A DNA stretch of 7,419 nucleotides from Acidimicrobiia bacterium (GTDB lineage: Bacteria > Actinomycetota > Acidimicrobiia > IMCC26256 > BP-133). This document shows positions 1 through 5,420 of this stretch, piece by piece. The stretch's first letter is position 1. Each line of letters opens with the position of its first letter. The stretch is taken from positions 1-7,419 of the forward strand of contig JAICYE010000097.1 of NCBI GenBank assembly GCA_025934385.1, in the 5' to 3' direction. The notes under the pieces are model-generated. The model searched no databases. It saw only the letters and a list, made by a program, of their open reading frames with translations, and was not told where the DNA came from. Both the position numbers and the translations under genes were made by a program.

Positions 1-129
1 CCCGACCAGGTCGACGTGAACCGGCTGACGATCGAGGCCACCGATCCCCTCTCGGGGACGGCCGAGTTCAAGGCCAGCGCCGTGCGGATCGAGCGTTTGC
101 GGGACCCCTTGGCCGCCACCGGTTCCTGA
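1..129 (+). CDS. C-terminal fragment of a molybdopterin oxidoreductase, probably the formate dehydrogenase catalytic subunit (partial)
   Basis: An open frame runs from the window edge to TGA at 127-129 and encodes the last 42 residues of a protein. The segment NRLTIEATDPLSGTAEFK followed by ASAVRIER resembles the extreme C-terminus of the molybdopterin-dinucleotide-binding domain in formate dehydrogenases and assimilatory nitrate reductases. Those typically end in a pattern like LT-x-DP-x-S-x-x-PEFK-x-CAVR(V/I). The usual Cys is Ser here. The stop lies 16 nt before the next gene on the same strand, which encodes a NuoEF-like diaphorase, so a shared operon is likely. If correct, this is the catalytic Mo/W-bis-MGD subunit, which would oxidise formate or reduce CO2 in the cytoplasm. 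The family match rests on a short tail recalled from memory. Another member of the same superfamily is possible. Confidence 0.65.
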   Translation, partial: PDQVDVNRLTIEATDPLSGTAEFKASAVRIERLRDPLAATGS

Positions 130-145
130 GTAGTCTCGCGGCACG

Positions 146-1921
146 ATGGATCTCCGGTTGGCGGGACTGGCAGCGAGCCCGGCCGAGCAGGCCGCGCTCG
201 ACGACCTCCTCGGCCTGCCGGTGCACAGCTGGCAGGGCAACGGGTCGCTGGGCTCTCGGCGCCACCTGCTGCTGCCGGCGCTGCACGCCGTGCACGACGC
301 CACGGGCTGGATCAGCCGGGGGGCGGTGGACGAGATCGCCCGGCGGCTCGACGTGGCTCCCGCCGATGTCTACGGCGTGGCCTCGTTCTACGCCCTGTTC
401 TCGCTCGAGCCCCGCCCGCCCCGGGTGGTCCACGTCTGCACCGACCTCGCCTGCCGGATGGCGGGGTCCGATGCGCTCCGGGCCGAGGCGATCGTCGAGA
501 GCCCCTGCCTCGGCGTGTGCGAGCGGGCTCCGGCCGTTCTCGTCGCCCACTACGGCGAGGATCACGGAGACGCGGTCATCGCCCCCGCCTCGGCCGCCGA
601 CCTGGCCGCCGCCCTGACCGGGGAGATTGGCGGCCTCGGCCCCGAGCCGCCCGTGGCGGCGGCCGTGCCCCAGGCCGGCGATCCGGGCTTGGTGCTGCTG
701 CGCCGGGTGGGGCTGGTGGACCCCGCCGGCCTCGACGACTACCGCTACCACGGTGGATACGAGGCGCTGCGGCGGGCCGTGAAACTCGGCCCGGTCGGCG
801 TGATCCGGGAGGTGACCGACTCGGGCCTGGTGGGGCGGGGCGGCGCCGCCTTCCCGACCGGGCGGAAGTGGGCGGCCGTGGCGGCGCAGCCGGTGCGTCC
901 CCACGAGCTGGTGTGCAACGCCGACGAGTCGGAGCCGGGGACGTTCAAGGACCGGCTTCTGATGGAGGGCGACCCCTACGCCGTGCTGGAGTCGATGACC
1001 ATCGCCGGCTACGCCGTGGGCGCCGAGCACGGCTACCTCTACCTGCGGGGGGAGTACCCCCGGGCCCTGCGGGCGCTGCGTACGGCCATCGGGACGGCCC
1101 GGGATCGTGGCTTCCTCGGGCCCGACGTGATGGGGCTGGGGTTCGCCTTCGACGTCGAGATCCGCCGGGGGGCCGGCGCCTACATCTGCGGCGAGGAGAC
1201 GGCGATCTTCAACTCCATCGAGGGCTACCGGGGCGAACCCCGCAACAAGCCCCCGTTCCCGGTCGAAGTCGGCCTCTTCGGCCGGCCCACGCTGGTCAAC
1301 AACGTCGAGACCCTGGTCAACGTGCCCCCGATCCTGGAGCGGGGCGCGGCCGCCTTCGCCGCCGTCGGCACGGGCCGGTCGACCGGCCCGAAGTTGTTCT
1401 GCCTGTCGGGGGCGGTGGAGCGGCCGGGCGTCTACGAGGTGCCCTTCGGGACGACCCTGCGGGAGCTGCTCGACCTGGCCGGGGGTGTCCCCGGTGGCCG
1501 CCGGCTGCGGGCGGTGCTGCTGGGCGGAGCGGCCGGCGCCTTCGTCAACCCCGACGGCCTGGACCTGCCGCTGACGTTCGAGGGGGCGGCCGCCGCCGGT
1601 GTCACGCTGGGTTCGGGCGTGGTCATGGTCCTCGACGACACCGTCGACCTGGCGCCGTTCCTGCTCCGGATCGCGGCGTTCTTCCGGGACGAGAGTTGCG
1701 GGCAGTGCGTCCCCTGCCGGGTCGGCACCGTCCGCCAGGAGGAGGCGCTGCGGCGCTTGACCAGCGGGCGGCCCCTCGGCGGTGTCGAGGAGGAGCTGGC
1801 CCGGCTGGCCGACATCGGCCAGGTCATGGGCGACGCCTCGATCTGCGGCCTCGGCCAGACGGCGGCCAACGCCATCGCGTCGGCCGTCACCGCCCTCGGG
1901 GTGTTCGGGAGCGACCGGTGA
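146..1921 (+). CDS. Fused NuoE-NuoF-like NADH-binding diaphorase subunit of an NAD-dependent formate dehydrogenase
   Basis: This 591-residue protein joins two Complex I-like modules. Residues about 10-160 form a NuoE-like thioredoxin-fold domain whose [2Fe-2S] ligands are C98, C103, C121 and C125 (CTDLAC and CLGVC). Residues about 185-591 are NuoF-like. They show the glycine-rich FMN/NADH site GRGGAAFPTGRKW (230-242), the NADESEPGTFKDR motif (258-270), GAGAYICGEETA (342-353), and the N3-type [4Fe-4S] ligands C518, C521, C524 and C567. The protein would pass electrons between NAD(H), FMN and the iron-sulfur chain of the partner encoded next. Fused E-F subunits are known in soluble formate dehydrogenases and hydrogenases. 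The neighbours favour formate dehydrogenase over respiratory Complex I, whose other subunits are absent. ATG 146 is the first usable start. It has no clear Shine-Dalgarno sequence. A TAGTCT at 131-136 could be a weak -10, but translational coupling to the upstream gene is as likely. Confidence 0.92.
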   Translation: MDLRLAGLAASPAEQAALDDLLGLPVHSWQGNGSLGSRRHLLLPALHAVHDATGWISRGAVDEIARRLDVAPADVYGVASFYALFSLEPRPPRVVHVCTDLACRMAGSDALRAEAIVESPCLGVCERAPAVLVAHYGEDHGDAVIAPASAADLAAALTGEIGGLGPEPPVAAAVPQAGDPGLVLLRRVGLVDPAGLDDYRYHGGYEALRRAVKLGPVGVIREVTDSGLVGRGGAAFPTGRKWAAVAAQPVRPHELVCNADESEPGTFKDRLLMEGDPYAVLESMTIAGYAVGAEHGYLYLRGEYPRALRALRTAIGTARDRGFLGPDVMGLGFAFDVEIRRGAGAYICGEETAIFNSIEGYRGEPRNKPPFPVEVGLFGRPTLVNNVETLVNVPPILERGAAAFAAVGTGRSTGPKLFCLSGAVERPGVYEVPFGTTLRELLDLAGGVPGGRRLRAVLLGGAAGAFVNPDGLDLPLTFEGAAAAGVTLGSGVVMVLDDTVDLAPFLLRIAAFFRDESCGQCVPCRVGTVRQEEALRRLTSGRPLGGVEEELARLADIGQVMGDASICGLGQTAANAIASAVTALGVFGSDR

Positions 1922-2796
1922 AGGGCATCTCCGTCCGGATCGGACCCCCGCCCCGAGCGGTCGAGCTGACGGTCGACGGCGAGACGGTGCGGGTCCCCGA
2001 GGGCGCCACGATCCTCGACGCCTGCCGGGCCGTCGGGCGCGATATCCCCACGCTGTGCTGGGGCGACACGGTGACGCCGAAGAACGCCTGCCGCGTCTGC
2101 ATGGTCGAGGTCGAGGGCGCCCGGGTGCTGGCGCCGGCCTGCTCCCGCAAGGTCGAGGCCGGCATGGTCGTCCACACCGACTCGGACCGCGCCCGCCACG
2201 CCCGCCGCCTCGTGCTCGAGTTCGTCGGCAGCTCCGTCGACCTCTCCGCCGCCCCCGGGGTGGCGGCCTGGAACGCCGAGTACGGCGCCGATCCGTCCCG
2301 CTACGGATCCGACGCCGCCACCGTCGCCCGGGAGGCCCTGGTCGACAACGGCCTCTACGTGCGGGACTACGCCCGCTGCATCCTCTGCTACCAGTGCGTC
2401 GACGCCTGCGGCGAGCAGTGGCAGAACACCTTCGCCATCGCCGTCGCCGGCCGGGGCTTCGACTCCCGCATCTCCACCGAGTGGGACGTGCCGCTGCCGG
2501 AGTCGGCCTGCGTCTACTGCGGCAACTGCGTCGAGGTCTGCCCCACCGGCGCCCTCGCCTTCACCGAGGAGTACCGGTTGCGGGAGGCGGGGGAGTGGGC
2601 CCCGGAGCGCCAGACCCGCACCGACACCATCTGCCCCTACTGCGGCGTCGGCTGCACGCTGACGCTGCACGTGCAGGACAACCGCATCGTCCGGGTCACC
2701 TCACCCCACGACCAGTTCGTGGGGCGCGGCAACCTCTGCATCAAGGGTCGGTTCGGCTACCAGCACGTCCAGAGCGGGGACGGGTCTCCGGTCTAG
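1918..2796 (+). CDS. Stand-alone iron-sulfur subunit matching the N-terminal third of formate dehydrogenase alpha (FdhA/FdsA-like, no catalytic domain)
   Basis: The GTG start at 1918 overlaps the stop of the diaphorase gene (GTGA), which implies translational coupling, and gives 292 residues. In order: a ferredoxin-like [2Fe-2S] domain (about 5-80) with C47, C58, C61 and C75; a linker (about 85-145); two [4Fe-4S] motifs at C154/157/160/164 (CILCYQCVDAC) and C198/201/204/208 (CVYCGNCVEVCP); and a molybdopterin-type [4Fe-4S] domain with CPYCGVGC (239-246) and C274. The last is followed by the lysine of CIKGRFG (K276), the position that in this superfamily lies between the cluster and the pterin. 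The protein then ends after 16 more residues, where full-length alpha chains continue for several hundred residues of catalytic domain. The linker has no cysteine between C75 and C154, so the His-Cys3 cluster of NuoG/FdsA is missing. Its likely job is to wire electrons from the diaphorase to a catalytic subunit encoded upstream. Truncation by rearrangement is an alternative. Confidence 0.88.
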   Translation: MKGISVRIGPPPRAVELTVDGETVRVPEGATILDACRAVGRDIPTLCWGDTVTPKNACRVCMVEVEGARVLAPACSRKVEAGMVVHTDSDRARHARRLVLEFVGSSVDLSAAPGVAAWNAEYGADPSRYGSDAATVAREALVDNGLYVRDYARCILCYQCVDACGEQWQNTFAIAVAGRGFDSRISTEWDVPLPESACVYCGNCVEVCPTGALAFTEEYRLREAGEWAPERQTRTDTICPYCGVGCTLTLHVQDNRIVRVTSPHDQFVGRGNLCIKGRFGYQHVQSGDGSPV

Positions 2797-3737
2797 GCGG
2801 GGAAGTACTTCGAGCTGCGGTTGGCGAACTTGTAGCCCGCTACGCCGAGGCCGAGGGCGCCGATGCCGAGCCCGGTCAGGACGAGCATCTTCTTGGCGTT
2901 GTCGGAGTGCTTGTGCTTGATCAGCGCCACGGCGTCGCCCTGCGGGGTCGACGACGGCTGGACGATGCCGTTCTGGGAGGCGGTCCCCGTCCCGTTGATG
3001 TCCGGGATGATGGCCTCCGGCGGGATGTTGAGCGCCGGCGGCGCCGTCGTCGTGGTCGTGGTCGACGAGTCCTTGGGCTTCTTGTCGCCCTTGACGGTGG
3101 TCGTCGTCGGCGCCGGCGGGGCGGTGGTCGGGGTGTGGGTGCTCGGCGAGGTGGCCGGCGGGGCCGTCGGGGCCGTGGTCGCCGGCGGGCCCGGCGGGGG
3201 CGTCGTCGGCGTGGTCGTGGGCGGCTGCGTGTCGGGAGGAGCCGTGGTCGTCGGCGGGGTCGTCGTCGGCGTGGTGTCGACGTCGACATTGATCACGCCG
3301 CACATGCCGCGGACCTGGCCGTGGTCGTCGGAACCCTCGCCGTTGGTGCTGGAGTAGTAGAAGTAGAGGCCCGGGTTGTTGAACGTCACCTGGACGTCGT
3401 CGCCGGGGTTCTTGTCGCCGGACGGCCCCACTCCCTTCGGCCAGTTGGCCGCGTGACCGAACGGCGATTGGACGTCCTCGGCCGGGGTGACGTTGTGGGT
3501 CCCGTCCTTGATGTGCCAGGTGACCGAATCGCGGGCATGGAGGTTCGTGACCGGGATCTGGTTCGGGTCGTTGCTCTGGCAGTCACCCGAGACGCCGGGG
3601 ACGCCGTTCGAGAAGCCGACCGGCATGTTGCTGACGTCGACGCCGCGTTGGGCCGCGCCGGCAACCTGCATCGGAAGGACACCGAAGCCGGCCGCCACCG
3701 TGGCGATGAGCAGCAGTCGGGACAGTTTCGGGGACAC
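2793..3737 (-). CDS. Secreted, membrane-anchored cupredoxin-fold protein with a Pro/Thr-rich stalk
   Basis: The protein has 314 residues. A typical signal peptide spans about 1-28 (K4, R7, then LLLIATVAAGFGVL, with probable cleavage after AGA). A plastocyanin/azurin-like domain covers about 60-153: VTWHIKDGTHNV with H81, PGDDVQVTF, PGLYFYY, and GMCGVINV with M145. A Pro/Thr stalk (about 155-236), a second extracellular stretch (237-280), a membrane helix (about 284-303) and a short basic tail follow. It should sit outside the cell, tethered at the C-terminus. In this family the metal site is usually H...C-x-x-H...M. Here the CxxH position reads S129-S-T-N132, so two ligands appear to be lost. 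C53 and C146 could form a disulfide. The start is GTG 3737, chosen because AGGAGG lies 4 nt upstream and the signal peptide begins there. An in-frame ATG at 3842 overlaps the preceding gene's stop but would add 35 non-signal residues. Confidence 0.82.
   Translation of the reverse strand: MSPKLSRLLLIATVAAGFGVLPMQVAGAAQRGVDVSNMPVGFSNGVPGVSGDCQSNDPNQIPVTNLHARDSVTWHIKDGTHNVTPAEDVQSPFGHAANWPKGVGPSGDKNPGDDVQVTFNNPGLYFYYSSTNGEGSDDHGQVRGMCGVINVDVDTTPTTTPPTTTAPPDTQPPTTTPTTPPPGPPATTAPTAPPATSPSTHTPTTAPPAPTTTTVKGDKKPKDSSTTTTTTAPPALNIPPEAIIPDINGTGTASQNGIVQPSSTPQGDAVALIKHKHSDNAKKMLVLTGLGIGALGLGVAGYKFANRSSKYFPA
3030..3275 (-). repeat. Low-complexity Pro/Thr/Ala-rich stalk-coding region
   Basis: This stretch encodes residues 155-236 of the cupredoxin-like protein. 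It is built from degenerate runs such as TTTPPTTTAPP and TTPTTAPPAPTTTT, interrupted by a short lysine-rich patch (KGDKKPK, about 216-222). The DNA repeats GTCGTCGGCG-type words on the + strand without a strict period. It looks like a wall-spanning, possibly glycosylated spacer. Glycosylation is inference from composition only. Confidence 0.75.
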
Positions 3738-3741
3738 GGCA

Positions 3742-3747
3742 CCTCCT
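3742..3747 (-). promoter_or_regulatory. Shine-Dalgarno sequence fixing the cupredoxin gene start
   Basis: On the - strand AGGAGG, part of a longer GAGGAGGTG match to the 16S rRNA 3' end, lies 4 nt before GTG 3737. It is among the strongest ribosome-binding sites in the window. It decides the start in favour of GTG 3737 over the upstream in-frame ATG 3842 and GTG 3755. Confidence 0.75.
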
Positions 3748-3778
3748 CGGAGCACGGAGGCCCTCCGCCGTTGCTCCG
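3748..3778 (-). other. Hairpin abutting the cupredoxin ribosome-binding site
   Basis: CGGAGCA (3748-3754, + strand) and TGCTCCG (3772-3778) are perfect inverted repeats of 7 bp. Inside them CGG (3755-3757) can pair with CCG (3768-3770) past one bulged base, and GG (3759-3760) with CC (3765-3766), leaving a 4-nt loop. The stem base touches the Shine-Dalgarno sequence. No T-run follows on either strand, so a classical intrinsic terminator is unlikely. A structured 5' leader or an mRNA boundary between this gene and the TPR-like gene are the two readings. Confidence 0.5.
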
Positions 3779-3838
3779 ATATCGCGGCCAGTCGACCTGG
3801 GGGTAGATCGACCACCCTCCGTAGTTCGAGGCCCCGGG

Positions 3839-4348
3839 TCATTCCTCCTGCGACGGAGGATGATGAAGGTTCAAGAGTTGTTCAGCGACGACGGAGCGGT
3901 CGGCGGCGTCGGGCACCGCCCCCAGGGCGATGGTGCAGCGCTGGATCCAGTAGTCGCGTCCGGCGACGTCGCCGGAGACGGCGCAGGCCCGGGCCATGCC
4001 CTCGTAGGCGGCCGCCACCTGCCAGTCCCCGAACCGGCCGATCTCGATGGCTTCGAGGGCCCGGCGGGCGTAGTGGAGCGCCAGTGCCGGCTGCCCGACG
4101 TGGCTGGCCGCCTTGGCGATCTGGTGGTCGGCCAGGGCCCGGTTCTCAGCCGTGCCGACCCGTCCCCAGTGATAGGCCGAGCCGAAGGCGGCGGCCAGCA
4201 GTTCGGCGTCGTCGTCGGGGGAGCGGTCGGGCTGCTCCAGCAGGTCCCAGCTGCGGTTGAACAGCTCGACGGCGAACCGCCGGTGCCACCGGGCGACCTC
4301 GTCGTCGTCGCCGCCGTCCGGTTCCACCACAGGAACATCACGGCTCAC
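3839..4348 (-). CDS. Conserved actinobacterial TPR-like helical protein of unknown function
   Basis: This 169-residue protein is soluble, with no signal peptide or membrane helix. After an acidic N-terminus (PDGGDDDE) it has WHRRFAVELFNRSWDLLEQPDRSPDDDAE, cut here as WHRRFAVELFNRSWDLLEQ (21-39) and PDRSPDDDAE (40-49). Then come AYHWGRVGT (58-66) and helical pairs resembling tetratricopeptide repeats at about 72-104 and 110-143, with small residues at packing positions (GQPALALHYARRALE and AYEGMARACAVSGD). Short proteins with this layout recur in Actinobacteria and carry no assigned function. A scaffold or protein-interaction role is inferred from the fold alone. The start is GTG 4348; a -10-like TAGGAT ends 7 nt upstream, which suggests a leaderless mRNA. 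It follows the protease pair on the same strand but a strong hairpin separates them. The TGA at 3839-3841 overlaps an in-frame ATG of the cupredoxin gene. Confidence 0.8.
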   Translation of the reverse strand: MSRDVPVVEPDGGDDDEVARWHRRFAVELFNRSWDLLEQPDRSPDDDAELLAAAFGSAYHWGRVGTAENRALADHQIAKAASHVGQPALALHYARRALEAIEIGRFGDWQVAAAYEGMARACAVSGDVAGRDYWIQRCTIALGAVPDAADRSVVAEQLLNLHHPPSQEE

Positions 4349-4355
4349 AGCGGCG

Positions 4356-4361
4356 ATCCTA
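4356..4361 (-). promoter_or_regulatory. Candidate -10 element for a leaderless TPR-like gene transcript
   Basis: On the - strand TAGGAT fits the actinobacterial TANNNT -10 pattern and ends 7 nt before GTG 4348, the spacing expected if transcription starts on the start codon. No convincing Shine-Dalgarno sequence and no good -35 (GCCAAT at 17-nt spacing) are seen. Both are usual for leaderless promoters. Confidence 0.45.
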
Positions 4362-4381
4362 CGTTGCGCCGTCCGCCTATT

Positions 4382-4420
4382 GGCGTTCCTGACCGGGGCG
4401 ACGGCGCGGTGAGGAACGCC
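4382..4420 (-). terminator. Strong hairpin after the protease operon, likely transcription terminator or 3'-end stabiliser
   Basis: GGCGTTCCT (4382-4390) and AGGAACGCC (4412-4420) are perfect 9-bp inverted repeats. Inside, a G-G mismatch (4391/4411) is followed by ACCG (4392-4395) pairing with CGGT (4407-4410), giving 13 bp around an 11-nt loop. On the - strand it begins 7 nt after the stop of the second protease gene. There is no T-run after it, as is common for hairpin terminators in high-GC Actinobacteria. Its place between the proteases and the TPR-like gene argues that these are separate transcripts. Confidence 0.6.
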
Positions 4421-4427
4421 CGTTGGG

Positions 4428-5417
4428 TCAGCGGTCGTCGAGCTCCGTCGGGACGGCCTCGGTCTCGACCGGCTGGCCGTTGCGCACCAGAGCGACGCGG
4501 ACGGGCTTGCCGATCCGCTCGGCCGACAGCAGCCGCTGGAGCTCTCCGATGGCCGTGACGGGAACGTCGTCGATCGTGAGGATCAGGTCCTCCGGCCTGA
4601 TGCCGGCCCGGGCGGCCGGGCTCCCGGCCACCACCGACGTCACCTCGAGGCCGCTGGTCAGCCCGCTGCCCCGGGCCGCCCGGGGCGGGAGCGGCCGGCT
4701 CCCCCCGCCGATGCCGAGCCACGCCCGCCGGACCCGGTGGCCGGCCGTCAGGGCGCCGAGAATCCCGAGCGTCACGGCGTTGACCGGCACGGCCAGGCCG
4801 AGGCCCTGGCCGATCCCCGGCCCGACGACGGCGGTGTTGATGCCGACCACCGCGGCGGTGCTGTCGGCCAGCGCGCCGCCGGAGTTGCCGGGGTGCAGGG
4901 CGGCGTCGGTCTGGATGACGTTCTCCACGAGCCGGGCGTGGCGGCCGCTCTGCGCCGCCAGCGACCGGCCGAGGGCACTGACCACGCCGGCGCTGACCGA
5001 GCCGGCGAACCCCAGCGGGTTGCCGACGGCCACCACCAGCTGCCCGACCCGCAGGCGGTCGGCGTCGCCGAGCCGGGCAGGCTCGAGCCCCCCGCCGGCG
5101 ACCCGGACGACGGCCAGGTCGGACAGCCGGTCGAGGCCGGTCACCTCGTAGGGCAGCTCCCGGCCATCGCCGAAGGCGGCGGTGCCGCCGGCGGCGCCGG
5201 CCACGACGTGGGCGGAGGTGACGAGGAAGCCGTCTTCCGAGATGGCCACCGCCGACCCCGACCCCTTGGCCCAGCCGCGGGCGCCGATGCGGAGGCTGGC
5301 CACCGACGGCAGCAGCACCTCGGCCACCCGGGTCACGACCTGGGAGTAGGCGTCGAGGGCCTCGGCCTCGGCCCCTGCCCCGATGTCGGCCGGCGGGCGC
5401 ACGTCAGAGGTCGTCAC
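4428..5417 (-). CDS. HtrA/DegP-like S1C serine protease with a PDZ domain, apparently cytoplasmic
   Basis: This 329-residue protein has a trypsin-like domain (about 25-225) and one PDZ domain (about 232-325). The catalytic triad is complete: H70 in TSAHVV, D100 in SDLAVV and S179 in the canonical GNSGGAL. GSGSAVAISEDGFLVTSAH is the usual entry to the fold, and LGLAVPVN (206-213) closes it. The PDZ shows SPAARAGIRPEDLILTID. HtrA proteases normally act in the periplasm or outside the membrane, but this one has no signal peptide or transmembrane helix; the N-terminus is acidic and alanine-rich. It probably degrades or chaperones damaged proteins, with the substrate unknown. The GTG start (5417) lies three bases after the stop of the upstream protease, in the same frame, and has no clear Shine-Dalgarno sequence, so translation by coupling is likely. 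A strong hairpin follows. Confidence 0.9.
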   Translation of the reverse strand: MTTSDVRPPADIGAGAEAEALDAYSQVVTRVAEVLLPSVASLRIGARGWAKGSGSAVAISEDGFLVTSAHVVAGAAGGTAAFGDGRELPYEVTGLDRLSDLAVVRVAGGGLEPARLGDADRLRVGQLVVAVGNPLGFAGSVSAGVVSALGRSLAAQSGRHARLVENVIQTDAALHPGNSGGALADSTAAVVGINTAVVGPGIGQGLGLAVPVNAVTLGILGALTAGHRVRRAWLGIGGGSRPLPPRAARGSGLTSGLEVTSVVAGSPAARAGIRPEDLILTIDDVPVTAIGELQRLLSAERIGKPVRVALVRNGQPVETEAVPTELDDR

Positions 5418-5420
5418 CGG

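Noticed and set aside
68..1030. 320-codon - strand frame opposite the NuoE-like domain
   Set aside because: It is antisense to a strongly conserved domain, His/Arg/Gly-rich, and has no recognisable motif.
1432..2670. 412-codon - strand frame opposite the diaphorase and iron-sulfur genes
   Set aside because: The opposite strand carries unmistakable cluster motifs in the correct frame; this one shows only composition-driven sequence.
2802..2811. Perfect palindrome GAAGTACTTC near the convergent stops, considered as terminator or operator
   Set aside because: It has no loop and no T-run, and it lies inside the codons of the conserved-looking C-terminal tail (KYF), so chance is enough to explain it.
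2863..3357. 164-codon + strand Val/Gly-rich frame that looks like a hydrophobic protein
   Set aside because: It is the antisense of the Pro/Thr stalk; Thr and Pro codons read in reverse give Val, Gly and Ala. No ribosome-binding site or domain supports it.
3755..3767. CGGAGG-C-CCTCCG inverted repeat as an independent hairpin
   Set aside because: A one-base loop cannot form; the bases are better explained as the interior of the larger 3748-3778 hairpin.
1782..3806. 674-codon + strand frame across the iron-sulfur and cupredoxin genes
   Set aside because: The translation is mostly Arg, Gly and Pro runs, it overlaps well-supported genes on both strands, and no family motif is visible.
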